64,000 nucleotides of DNA from NCBI GenBank assembly GCA_029983685.1, contig JASBZA010000006.1, positions 38,390 through 102,389 on the forward strand, in the 5' to 3' direction. The notes below the pieces were generated by a model. The model searched no databases. It was not told where the DNA came from and was given only the letters and a program-made list of their open reading frames with translations. Source of the stretch: Oscillospiraceae bacterium. GTDB taxonomy: Bacteria; Bacillota; Clostridia; Saccharofermentanales; Fastidiosipilaceae. Shown here piece after piece: positions 42,729-51,380 of the stretch; within the stretch, counting starts at the first letter, position 1; each line of letters opens with the position of its first letter. The position numbers were made by a program, and so were the translations under genes.

Positions 42729-43658
42729 ATGAATACAGCAAGTAAACTTTTTGAAGGCATTATCCCTGCCTTTTATGCCTGCTACGATGATAAAGGAGAG
42801 ATTTCACCCGAAGCCGTCCGGGCTCTGACCCGTTATTTTATCGATAAGGGGGTCCACGGCTTATATGTAGGCGGATCCTCCGGCGAGTGTATTTATCAGA
42901 GTGTAGAAGAACGTAAAATTACTTTGGAGAATGTGATGGCAGAGGTAAAAGGCCAAATAAAAGTAATCTGCCATGTCGCCTGTAACAACACACAAGACAG
43001 TATGGACTTGGCCGGACATGCTGAATCGTTGGGCGTGGATGCCATTGCTGCTATTCCTCCGATTTATTTTAAATTGCCGGAATGCGCTATTGCGGCCTAC
43101 TGGAACAGCATGAGCCAGGCTGCTCCTAATACGAATTTTATTATTTACAATATCCCACAGCTGGCCGGAGTAGCGCTGACCCCTGCTCTTTTTAACGAAA
43201 TGATGAAAAATCCCAAGGTTATAGGTGTAAAACACTCAGCAGCACCGATTCAGGATATTCAGATTTTTAAAAGCCTTTCGGAGGGGAAAAGTGTGGTCTT
43301 TAACGGCTTTGACGAGCAGTTTGTAGGCGGCTTTGCCATGGGGGCCGACGCCGGCATAGGTGGAACCTACGGCGCCATGCCGGAACTTTTCTTAAAAATG
43401 TACGACTTACTTAAACAAGGGCGTATGGAAGATGGCAGACGGATTCAATACCGCGTAAACGAAATTATTGCGCTATTATGCTCTTGTCACGCTAATATGT
43501 ATGCTGTGATTAAAGAAGTTCTACGCCGAAGAGAGCAACTGGACATCGGTTCGGTTAGGGCTCCCTTAGTTGGTATTATTGAAGAAGATCTGGCCGTCAT
43601 TGACAAAGCCGTTAATAAAATTGATGAGGCTATGGACTTTATTAAAAGTCTGGATTAG
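42729..43658 (+). CDS. nanA: N-acetylneuraminate lyase
   Basis: Splits sialic acid (Neu5Ac) into pyruvate and N-acetylmannosamine. It has 309 residues, the normal size for this DapA-like barrel. Key residues are the Schiff-base Lys168 in VIGVKHS, Tyr140 in FIIYNIPQ, and the carboxylate-binding GGSSGE at 48-53. The VGGSSGECIYQS segment favours NanA over dihydrodipicolinate synthase. It starts behind GTGGAGG and is driven by the promoter described just upstream. The epimerase gene follows after 15 bp, so product N-acetylmannosamine passes to it. Confidence 0.94.
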   Translation: MNTASKLFEGIIPAFYACYDDKGEISPEAVRALTRYFIDKGVHGLYVGGSSGECIYQSVEERKITLENVMAEVKGQIKVICHVACNNTQDSMDLAGHAESLGVDAIAAIPPIYFKLPECAIAAYWNSMSQAAPNTNFIIYNIPQLAGVALTPALFNEMMKNPKVIGVKHSAAPIQDIQIFKSLSEGKSVVFNGFDEQFVGGFAMGADAGIGGTYGAMPELFLKMYDLLKQGRMEDGRRIQYRVNEIIALLCSCHANMYAVIKEVLRRREQLDIGSVRAPLVGIIEEDLAVIDKAVNKIDEAMDFIKSLD

Positions 43659-43673
43659 TTGAGGACGGATGTT

Positions 43674-44933
43674 ATGGATGTGGAGACAAAACAGTTTCTA
43701 GAAGAGACGAGAAGCTGGGCTCAAGAAGAATTAAACAAGGCACTTAATTTTTGGACAAGCCATGCTTTTGATGAGGCACACGGCGGGATTTACACCTGTT
43801 TGACCAGAGAAGGCGAAATCTATTCAACCGACAAGAGTGTATGGATGCAGGGGAGGACCGGCTGGCTCTTTTCCTATCTTTGCCAAGTTTACGGTAAGTC
43901 GGATGAGTGGATGGCTTTGGCCAAATCCTGCATTGATTTTCTGGAAGCCCATTGCAAAAATGAACAAGCGGCTAATCGTTTGTACTTCACGGTAACAGAA
44001 GACGGCAGACCCTTACGCCAAAGACGTTATTCTTTTTCCGAGTGCTTCTATGCCATGGCCAATGCGGAATATTACGGCATGACCGGGGACAAAGACTATT
44101 TGGAACGGGCACGTTGGGCCTATCAACTCGTCTACGACCTCCACCATGGTCTGACCGACCCGACCGGTATGGGACCCAAGGTCGTTCCGGAAACCCGCCG
44201 GGACCGTGCTTTGGCCGATCCCATGATTTTCTTAAACCTGACCGGTATTTTGCGCCGTGTAGACCCTGAACACACCGGGCAATACGATGCCTATGCCGGA
44301 GAATGTGTAGAGAATATAATCCGCTACCATGTAAAAGAAGACCTGTCATGTACATTGGAGACTGTGGCACCCGATGGCAGCTTCCAAAAAGAAACGACAG
44401 CCGGGCGAGTGGTCAACCCGGGTCATGACTTGGAACTGGCCTGGTTTTTATTAGAAGAAGCCCTATATCTTCGCGAAAAAGAGCGGACAAAGAGCCAAAT
44501 AGACGAGTCCTATAACAGCCAAAAATTATTGGCTTATACCGAACAGATATACAGGAATGCCATTGAAGCCGGCTGGGATGAGACCTATGGCGGAATCTTA
44601 TATTTCATGGATTGTTTGGGTTATCCGCCTGAAGCTTATGAGCATGACATGAAACTGTGGTGGCCGCATAATGAAGCCCTCATTGCCAGTATCATGCTCT
44701 ATGAAGTGACGGATGATTCTTATTATCTGGACTGGTTTAAAAAAGTTTTGGCCTATTCCAAAGAACATTTTGTTGATGACGAATACGGTGACTGGTACGG
44801 TTATCTAAGACGTGACGGCAAGCCGACTGAACCCATTGCTAAAGGCAACACCTTCAAGGGGCCCTTCCACGTCAGTCGCTGCCTTATTCTGCTGGATCAA
44901 ACCATTAAGAAAATCTTATCCGAAGAAAATTGA
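43674..44933 (+). CDS. AGE-family N-acylglucosamine 2-epimerase
   Basis: Predicted to convert N-acetylmannosamine to N-acetylglucosamine in the cytoplasm. It has 419 residues forming an (alpha/alpha)6 barrel. Active-site-type motifs are WMQGRTGWLFSYL (Arg near 50), NPGHDLELAWFLLEE and DMKLWWPHNEALIAS, the histidines typical of renin-binding-protein epimerases. The start is ATG 43674 with GAGG upstream; a TTG at 43659 lies within that site. No nanE or nanK is present in the locus, so this enzyme probably replaces the usual kinase-epimerase pair. Other AGE members act on mannose or cellobiose, but placement directly after nanA supports the amino-sugar role. Confidence 0.88.
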   Translation: MDVETKQFLEETRSWAQEELNKALNFWTSHAFDEAHGGIYTCLTREGEIYSTDKSVWMQGRTGWLFSYLCQVYGKSDEWMALAKSCIDFLEAHCKNEQAANRLYFTVTEDGRPLRQRRYSFSECFYAMANAEYYGMTGDKDYLERARWAYQLVYDLHHGLTDPTGMGPKVVPETRRDRALADPMIFLNLTGILRRVDPEHTGQYDAYAGECVENIIRYHVKEDLSCTLETVAPDGSFQKETTAGRVVNPGHDLELAWFLLEEALYLREKERTKSQIDESYNSQKLLAYTEQIYRNAIEAGWDETYGGILYFMDCLGYPPEAYEHDMKLWWPHNEALIASIMLYEVTDDSYYLDWFKKVLAYSKEHFVDDEYGDWYGYLRRDGKPTEPIAKGNTFKGPFHVSRCLILLDQTIKKILSEEN

Positions 44934-44950
44934 CAACATTAGGTTTACAG

Positions 44951-44983
44951 AAATCCCTCGGCCTTTGTTTCGGGGGATTTTCT
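44951..44983 (+). terminator. Terminator after the AGE epimerase
   Basis: AAATCCCTCG at 44951-44960 pairs with CGGGGGATTT at 44971-44980 with one G-U pair, followed by TTTC. It separates nanA-AGE from the rpiR gene. Confidence 0.8.
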
Positions 44984-45043
44984 AAAGGATAAGCTTTGCG
45001 GTATTATTCAAACATATACACGCTTGGAGATAAGGAGGATTAG

Positions 45044-45910
45044 ATGAGGATGGAAGTAGAGAATAATATTCTGGAGCACATTGCCAATACCTACTATGAT
45101 TTGACTAAGACCGAACGTTACGTGGCGGACTTTATCATGGCCAATCCGGAAAAAACCCAATATCTATCTATTACCGAATTATCTGCAGCCTGCAATACGA
45201 CGGAGTCAACCGTGACCCGCTTTTGTAAGTCCTTGGGCCTTACCGGCTTTTATGCTTTGAAATTGGCTTTGGCCAAAAGCGAGAAAAACGGCAATACGAA
45301 GACCGAAAGCATTGCAATTGAGGATGATGATCTCACGGAGTATAAGCGCCTGGCCCTTAGTGAAATGCAGCAAAATTTTGACGCCATTAAGCAGACCTAT
45401 GATTTCTTCGATGAAGAGGCCTACATGCAAGCGGTCAAGCTTATAAAAGAGGCTCGCCACGTGTACTGCATGGGACAAGGTGGCGGCATCAGTATGGCAG
45501 AGGAGGTGAAGAGTATTTTTTTGACAATCACACCTAAATTTACAGTGGTCAAGGACCTTCATTCACAAATCCTCACGACATCACTTTTAAAAGCACAAGA
45601 CTTGCTTATTTATTTTTCTTATTCCGGTGCGACAGTTGAGAGTATGGAAATTTTTGAAAATGCTAAGAGTGTGGATTGTCCCGTTATTTTAATTACCCGT
45701 TTTATCCAATCTCCGGCGGCCAAAGATGCCAATGTGATTTTGCAATGCGGTTCTAACGAGCCTATTTTAAAAAGTGGCTCTATGGCGGCACGCTTTGCCC
45801 AATTACAAGTCATAGACTGGCTTTTTGAAATGTATTTTCAATCAAAAAATGCTGAAAATAAAGAAAAAAGAGATAAGAGTATCAATGCGTTGTCCGGACG
45901 AATGTTCTAA
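45044..45910 (+). CDS. RpiR/MurR-family regulator (probable NanR-type)
   Basis: A 288-residue regulator. An N-terminal HTH-6 domain (about 1-78) contains SITELSAACNTTESTVTRFC, and a SIS sugar-phosphate-binding domain (about 125-265) has VYCMGQGGGISMAEEVKSIF and IYFSYSGATVESMEIF. RpiR proteins sense phosphorylated sugars; in sialate loci they bind ManNAc-6-P or GlcNAc-6-P. It lies between the two nan transcripts, both of which carry a similar palindrome in their promoters. It therefore probably controls both. ATG follows AAGGAGG. Confidence 0.9.
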   Translation: MRMEVENNILEHIANTYYDLTKTERYVADFIMANPEKTQYLSITELSAACNTTESTVTRFCKSLGLTGFYALKLALAKSEKNGNTKTESIAIEDDDLTEYKRLALSEMQQNFDAIKQTYDFFDEEAYMQAVKLIKEARHVYCMGQGGGISMAEEVKSIFLTITPKFTVVKDLHSQILTTSLLKAQDLLIYFSYSGATVESMEIFENAKSVDCPVILITRFIQSPAAKDANVILQCGSNEPILKSGSMAARFAQLQVIDWLFEMYFQSKNAENKEKRDKSINALSGRMF

Positions 45911-45953
45911 CCGTTAGTTTCCGATTTTAGTCAAGTCGATTGTTTTTTAAGTA

Positions 45954-45999
45954 AACGGAACTTACCTATGCTTTGGGCTAGGTTAAGATCCGTTTTTTA
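45954..45999 (+). terminator. Terminator of the rpiR gene
   Basis: AACGGAACTTACCTA from 45954 pairs with TAGGTTAAGATCCGTT ending near 45994, with one mismatch and one bulge, and is followed by a T run. This fills part of the 305 bp gap before nanH; the remainder is AT-rich with the nanH promoter. Confidence 0.85.
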
Positions 46000-46113
46000 T
46001 TGCGTAAATGATTGTGTGAATTTGCCAAGACCAGTTAATTTAAGGCTAAATCTTATTAAAAAATAGGCAAAGTGCTGCACTGACCTTTTTTCAATACTTT
46101 ACTATTGTGATAC

Positions 46114-46142
46114 TTGACATTAGAGAAAATATTTTCTATTAT
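46114..46142 (+). promoter_or_regulatory. Consensus promoter of nanH with 14 bp palindromic operator
   Basis: TTGACA (46114-46119) and TATTAT (46137-46142) are 17 bases apart, close to the ideal sigma-A promoter. The perfect palindrome AGAAAATATTTTCT (46124-46137) fills the spacer and touches the -10 box. A bound repressor would block RNA polymerase. The RpiR protein encoded 200 bp upstream is the likely candidate. Confidence 0.82.
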
Positions 46143-46215
46143 CCAATTATGAAAAAAATATTTATTATTTATTGGAAAAGAAAAAATTTTTAAGCACAAT
46201 AGAAAGGATTATTTT

Positions 46216-48912
46216 ATGAGAGGGATGAAAAGATATTTAGGTTTTTGTGTAGCACTTGTATTTGCTTTTAACATAATACCTATCAAGCAATCAAGCTATG
46301 CTTTGACTAGAGATAACTATGCACCTCTGATTGAGCGAGAATCGGTCGCTATCTCAAGAGGAAATCCTGTCGACTTGTCTCATGATGCTAATGCGTCCAG
46401 GGTGCTGCAACTTGAGGAAGCGAGTGTTGTCGTTACATTTCAATCTAATTCTAGTGAACCATATCAATCACTTTTTAGTGTATCAAATCCGACCTGGAAC
46501 AATCCGGATAGACATTTTCATATCTATGTAACGGCAGATGGTCGAGTGGGTTTTGAGCTTCGTAATACGGATTCGGTTTTTAAATATACGGGTATTAGTG
46601 ATTATGTTTTAAGGCAGAATGCTGAAAATAGTGTGGCTTTTGTTGCTAATAAAACGGATCGTACTTATAAGTTATATGCCAATGGAGACTTGGTGGCGAC
46701 GGTGAATAAATCTCCATATTATTTTTGGCCTGATATTACCGGGCTTACTAAAATTTCTTTGGGTGCAACGGTGCGGAGAGGAAATCAATATCCATTTTCC
46801 GGAGAAATTCATCACTTCGCTCTTTATGAAGAATCACTTACGGATATAGAAGCTAAGGCGATGACAGACGTAGATAACTCTTCTACAGGCAATTTGATTT
46901 TTGATGCAACACATTTATCTGTCATTACCCCGGGAAGTCCGATTAATGAAGATTCCCATTTGTCCACTTTTAAGAATCTCAGTGAAGGAACTGTTGTTGT
47001 AAAATTCTCCAATACCCATGATGGCGCAGTTCAGTCGTTATTTAGCGTGGCTAATGGTAGCTCCGGTAATCGTAATCGACATTTTCACTTCTATATTACT
47101 AATACAGGTGCATTAGGCTTTGAACTTCGTAATACAGATATAGTTTTTAAAGAAGTTTTAGCTAGGCCTGCTGTGTTACAGGGAAAGTATCATGGAGTAC
47201 CTGCAGAAAACACGGTAGCCTTTAGAGCGGATCGAGAAACACAAACTTACAGTATCTTTGCGAATGGTAGAAAAATTGAAAGTACTTATGTTGAAGACTA
47301 CCGCTTCTTAAAAGATATTACAGGCCTAGATTCGGTTACGATTGGTGCATGTAAAAGAGATGGTGTCTATGACTATCAATTTGGTGGTAATGTGCAGGAA
47401 GTTAAGGTATACAGCTACGATTTAAGTGATGAAGAACTTATACAAAAAACAAGTGAAACGCAATATTCAGACGCTATGTTTTATCAGGGGGACAGTACCA
47501 ATTCATCTTATTACCGTATTCCTGCCTTACTTACTCTAAAAAGTGGTGTGGTTGTTTCCAGTATTGATGCAAGATATGGGGGAACACATGATGCGAGGAG
47601 CAATATAGATATTGCTTTTTCTAGAAGTACCGATGGAGGAAGAACTTGGTCAGAACCCACTTTACCAATGCAATTTGATGATTATGCCGCACAAACTTTA
47701 GACTGGCCAAGAGATGATAAAGGGAAAAATATTCAAATATCGGGAAGTGCTTCTTTTATTGATACGGTGTTGCTTCAAGACGAAATAACGGGTCGGTTGT
47801 TTTTATTTGCGGATGCCTTTACTTATGGAAAAGGTTTTAATAATGCGGCAGTTGGGACAGGATTTAAGGAAATAAATGGTAAAAAGTATCTGAAGTTGCA
47901 CTGGCATGAAGATTTCTCAACACAATACAATTACAGCATCAGGGAAAACGGTGTTATTTTTGATGATCGAACTAATCAAGCTACAGAATATAGTGTAGAT
48001 GGTGATTATCGCATTATGAAAAACGGTCAATATTTAACACAAAAACAATATCAAGTGAGAATTGCCGGAAATCAGGTTTTTGAAGAAAGAACTAACGTTG
48101 ATGTAAATATGTGTGTCTTTTATAAAGATTCAGTATTCCAGTTGCTGCCAACAAACTATTTAACATATAAGTATAGCGATGATGACGGACTATCTTGGTC
48201 TGATCTCAATATCTTAGGAGATTTCCGAGATGTTAATCAGAGAATGTTGCTCTTTGGCCCGGGACGTGGTACTCAAATAAAAAATGGTCCTTTGGCAGGT
48301 AGGTTGATTATATCAGCATATAATAGTATGTCTGGCGATTATGGGTATCTTTATAGTGATAATCATGGTGAGAGTTGGACTTTTGTGAATACAGACTTAG
48401 GTTCATCTGGAACTACAGCAGAAGCACAGATTGTTGAATTACCCAATGGGACCTTATGTACTTTTATGCGTACAAACTTGGGGAAAATTGCATATAACAT
48501 GAGTTTAGATGGTGGAGAAACGTGGAGTGAAATTAATTACTTAAACAATCTTTCTGTAGCGAGATATGGTACACAACTCTCTGTTATTAATTACTCTCAA
48601 ACAATAGACGGTTCATCAGCTATTATTCTCTCTACGCCAACACATGGAAGTGAAAGACGTGGTGGAAAAATATTTGTTGGTACTATTGTAGATACAGGTC
48701 GAAATGGTTACGAAAAGTATAGGATTGATTGGTCTGATGGATATGAGGTAGATCATCCCGCATATGGCTTTTCCTACTCGTGTTTAACAGAACTGCCCAA
48801 TGGGAATATTGCTCTTCTTTACGAAAAGTATGATTCCTGGTCACGCAATGAATTACACCTAGAAGACGTATTAAAATATGATGTCTTTAACATTGAGGAA
48901 TTAGTTTCTTAA
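46216..48912 (+). CDS. nanH: Secreted GH33 sialidase, NanB/intramolecular trans-sialidase type
   Basis: An exported sialidase of 898 residues with a signal peptide ending near SSYA (about residue 30). Two tandem LamG/CBM40-like modules (about 45-215 and 235-400) each contain RHFH and GFELRNTD. The propeller has Arg434 in YRIP, Asp459 in GGTHDARS, Glu736 in AEAQIVEL and Tyr854 in GFSYS; the Arg-Asp gap of 25 matches pneumococcal NanB. Asp boxes include STDGGRTW, SDDDGLSW, SDNHGESW and SLDGGETW. An inserted domain (about 560-660, ENGVIFDD) resembles that of NanB/NanC, suggesting release of 2,7-anhydro-Neu5Ac. It has no transmembrane anchor. Its AT-rich codons differ from its neighbours. Confidence 0.92.
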   Translation: MRGMKRYLGFCVALVFAFNIIPIKQSSYALTRDNYAPLIERESVAISRGNPVDLSHDANASRVLQLEEASVVVTFQSNSSEPYQSLFSVSNPTWNNPDRHFHIYVTADGRVGFELRNTDSVFKYTGISDYVLRQNAENSVAFVANKTDRTYKLYANGDLVATVNKSPYYFWPDITGLTKISLGATVRRGNQYPFSGEIHHFALYEESLTDIEAKAMTDVDNSSTGNLIFDATHLSVITPGSPINEDSHLSTFKNLSEGTVVVKFSNTHDGAVQSLFSVANGSSGNRNRHFHFYITNTGALGFELRNTDIVFKEVLARPAVLQGKYHGVPAENTVAFRADRETQTYSIFANGRKIESTYVEDYRFLKDITGLDSVTIGACKRDGVYDYQFGGNVQEVKVYSYDLSDEELIQKTSETQYSDAMFYQGDSTNSSYYRIPALLTLKSGVVVSSIDARYGGTHDARSNIDIAFSRSTDGGRTWSEPTLPMQFDDYAAQTLDWPRDDKGKNIQISGSASFIDTVLLQDEITGRLFLFADAFTYGKGFNNAAVGTGFKEINGKKYLKLHWHEDFSTQYNYSIRENGVIFDDRTNQATEYSVDGDYRIMKNGQYLTQKQYQVRIAGNQVFEERTNVDVNMCVFYKDSVFQLLPTNYLTYKYSDDDGLSWSDLNILGDFRDVNQRMLLFGPGRGTQIKNGPLAGRLIISAYNSMSGDYGYLYSDNHGESWTFVNTDLGSSGTTAEAQIVELPNGTLCTFMRTNLGKIAYNMSLDGGETWSEINYLNNLSVARYGTQLSVINYSQTIDGSSAIILSTPTHGSERRGGKIFVGTIVDTGRNGYEKYRIDWSDGYEVDHPAYGFSYSCLTELPNGNIALLYEKYDSWSRNELHLEDVLKYDVFNIEELVS

Positions 48913-48928
48913 ATAAAAATTGTTTATA

Positions 48929-48945
48929 TCTGCTTAGAAAGCAGA
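48929..48945. repeat. Small perfect inverted repeat between nanH and binding protein
   Basis: TCTGCTT (48929-48935) and AAGCAGA (48939-48945) flank a three-base loop. There is no T run. It may slow 3' decay of nanH mRNA or mark a processing site. Confidence 0.45.
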
Positions 48946-49002
48946 CATATAAATATAACTTATAGAACTCTTAGAAAAACAAAAGAAAGATAGGAGAGAA
49001 AA

Positions 49003-50409
49003 ATGAAAAAGAAAACGAAGCAGTATTTAACCATGGCTTTAGCCATCACGATGGGCGTGGGTCTCTTGCAAGGGTGTAAGAATAACGATACGCCGAAACC
49101 GACTAATCCAAGTGAAGTACAGACAGAAGGTAGTAGCAAGGAAACGCAAAGTAGCCGAGAAGAAGCAGATACCAAGCTATCCGGAGATGTCACTTTTTGG
49201 CATTCTTTCTCTCAGGGACCTCGTCTAGAGACCATCCAAAAGGCTGCGGATGCTTTTACAGAAGCCAATCCTGATGTTCATATGACCATCGAAACCTTTT
49301 CTTGGGCCGACTTTTATACGAAGTGGACGACCGGCCTGGCGAGTAAAAATGTACCGGATTTAAGTACCGCGCTGCCCAACCACGTTGTGGAAATGATTGA
49401 TGTCGAGGCCATTAAACCTCTGGATGATTTAATTGACCGTATCGGCAGAGATCGTTTTGCCAAAGCGCCTTTGGAGGAAATGACTGTAGATGGAAAATGT
49501 TATGCTGTGCCGCTTTACTCACATGCTCAAGTTATGTGGTATAGAAAAGATTTACTGGAGAAATATGATCTCGAAGTTCCGACGACTTGGGACGAACTTT
49601 ATGATGCGGCGACTAAGATTACAAAGGGTGAAAACGGAGCTGTTTATGGCTGTTCAGTCCCCTTAGGTACCAATGACATGATGGCTACGAGATATCTGAA
49701 TTTCTATGTCAGAACCGCAGGTAGCAGATTGCTGAATGATGACAATACGGCGAACTTAACAAGTCCTGAGGTCATTGACGGCATTAATTATTGGGTAAAA
49801 ATGTATAAGGAGAACTCTCCTAAAGATTCTATTAACTTCAATGTTTTAGACCAGGCGACTATGTATTATAACGGAACCAATGCCTTTGACTTTAACTCCG
49901 GCTTCCATATCGGTGGTGTTCAGACCAACTCTCCGGATCTTTTGGATCAAATCTCCTGTGCTCCTATGCCAACTGTAAAAAAGGGTGATGAACAAAAAGG
50001 TGTTGAAACCTCCAATATTCCTATGGTTGTTTGGGAGAGCTCAGATACACAAGATGTATCCGAAGCTTTTATTGAATTCATGTATCAGCCTGAATACTAC
50101 ATTCCTTTCTTAAGAAGTGTGCCTGTCGGTATGCTGCCTGCCTTGCCGGAAATTGCCGAAGAGAAGGAGTTCTTGGAAGATGAAACCATTAAGAAATTCC
50201 AACGTGAGATGGAAGTTATTTCCAAGGCAGTCGGAGAAGGAACCGCTATCGGTTATGAAAACGGTCCCGTTCCCGAAGCCGGTTTGTTGATCTCTCAAGG
50301 CATTATCGAAAACATGTTCCAAGATATTATTATCAACGATGTACCTGTTGAAGAAGCGGCCAAAGCGGCAGAAGACAAGTTGAACGAACAATTCAAGAGT
50401 TTAAGCTAA
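49003..50409 (+). CDS. Sialic acid-type ABC transporter binding lipoprotein
   Basis: A lipoprotein of 468 residues. The signal peptide ends GLLQGC|KNN (Cys25), then an acidic/serine linker to about 60. The rest is a family-1 sugar-binding fold (VTFWHSFSQGPRLETIQKAA). It lies between the sialidase and two permeases, as in SAT2-type sialate importers. Given the NanB-like sialidase and the oxidoreductase at the end of the operon, the ligand is probably 2,7-anhydro-Neu5Ac, as for the R. gnavus binder. This is inferred from gene order. The start has ATAGGAG upstream, and a strong stem-loop follows the stop. Confidence 0.88.
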   Translation: MKKKTKQYLTMALAITMGVGLLQGCKNNDTPKPTNPSEVQTEGSSKETQSSREEADTKLSGDVTFWHSFSQGPRLETIQKAADAFTEANPDVHMTIETFSWADFYTKWTTGLASKNVPDLSTALPNHVVEMIDVEAIKPLDDLIDRIGRDRFAKAPLEEMTVDGKCYAVPLYSHAQVMWYRKDLLEKYDLEVPTTWDELYDAATKITKGENGAVYGCSVPLGTNDMMATRYLNFYVRTAGSRLLNDDNTANLTSPEVIDGINYWVKMYKENSPKDSINFNVLDQATMYYNGTNAFDFNSGFHIGGVQTNSPDLLDQISCAPMPTVKKGDEQKGVETSNIPMVVWESSDTQDVSEAFIEFMYQPEYYIPFLRSVPVGMLPALPEIAEEKEFLEDETIKKFQREMEVISKAVGEGTAIGYENGPVPEAGLLISQGIIENMFQDIIINDVPVEEAAKAAEDKLNEQFKSLS

Positions 50410-50420
50410 TCAGAAACATT

Positions 50421-50452
50421 AATCAGGTGATGGCTTCGGCTGTCACCTGATT
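50421..50452 (+). other. Intercistronic UUCG stem-loop after the binding protein
   Basis: AATCAGGTGATGGC (50421-50434) pairs over its full length with GCTGTCACCTGATT (50439-50452), using two G-U pairs and a TTCG tetraloop. No T run follows. It probably stabilises the upstream message or limits expression of the permeases. Confidence 0.8.
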
Positions 50453-50482
50453 CTTCCGGGCTTTATTGAATTAAGGAGAATT

Positions 50483-51370
50483 ATGAAAATCAGGAAAAAG
50501 AAAAAATCACCGGGAACTGTCCTATTCATTTTGCCAACTGTGTTACTTTTCGTACTCTTGTTGCTGTATCCGGTTTTATCCAGTGTTTTCTATAGTTTTA
50601 CCAATAAGCATTTGATTAAAACACGTCTTGATATGGTAGCATTTGAAAATTATGCGTCTGTATTAAGAGATAAAGAATATTGGAATGCTCTGTTAACCAG
50701 CAGCAAGTGGACACTGATTTGTCTGGCAGGACAGTTTTTAATTGGCTTCACGGCCGCCTTGTCCTTGGAACGTATTAAACACGGTCGCACCTTATTTCGA
50801 ACTTTGCTCATTGTGCCCTGGGCCTTTCCGACAATCATAATTGCCTTAGTTTGGAAATATTTATTGAACGGTGTAAGCGGATTCATTCCAAACCTTCTTT
50901 TAAAGCTAAATTGGGTTTCAGCGGCTCCTCAATTTTTAAGTAATAAAGATTTAGTTTTCCCCACCTTGGTATTTATTAATGTTTGGTTCGGCTTCCCATT
51001 GATTATGGTCAATGTTTTATCAGCCTTACAAACTGTTCCCAAAGAACTCTACGAAGCAGCGCGTATCGATGGAGCAAAGTCCGGACAACAATTTTTCTAT
51101 ATAACGATGCCTCAAATTAATCCGGTCATCACCTTGTTGCTCATTTTGCGTACGGTATGGATTTTCAATAACTTTGATTTAATCTATTTGATTACAGGAG
51201 GTGGTCCGGCCGGACTTACCAAGACCGTCTCCATTTATGCCTATGAAGTCGGTTGGGGATTAAAGTCATTGGGTAGATCGTCAGCGGTATCTATTCTCTC
51301 GTTAATCTTCTTAACCATTGTCATCGTAATACTCTTGCAGCTTCAAAAAAAGACAAATAAAAACGAGTAA
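50483..51370 (+). CDS. Sialate-type ABC transporter permease 1
   Basis: A permease of 295 residues with about six membrane helices, the first being FILPTVLLFVLLLLYPVLSS after a basic N-terminal tail. The EAA loop is EAARIDGAKSGQQFFYITMP, and LITGGGPAGLTKTVS is a CUT1 motif. ATG follows AAGGAG. It forms a pair with the next gene and is fed by the upstream lipoprotein. No cognate ATPase lies in the locus. Confidence 0.92.
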   Translation: MKIRKKKKSPGTVLFILPTVLLFVLLLLYPVLSSVFYSFTNKHLIKTRLDMVAFENYASVLRDKEYWNALLTSSKWTLICLAGQFLIGFTAALSLERIKHGRTLFRTLLIVPWAFPTIIIALVWKYLLNGVSGFIPNLLLKLNWVSAAPQFLSNKDLVFPTLVFINVWFGFPLIMVNVLSALQTVPKELYEAARIDGAKSGQQFFYITMPQINPVITLLLILRTVWIFNNFDLIYLITGGGPAGLTKTVSIYAYEVGWGLKSLGRSSAVSILSLIFLTIVIVILLQLQKKTNKNE

Positions 51371-51380
51371 GGATAAGACT

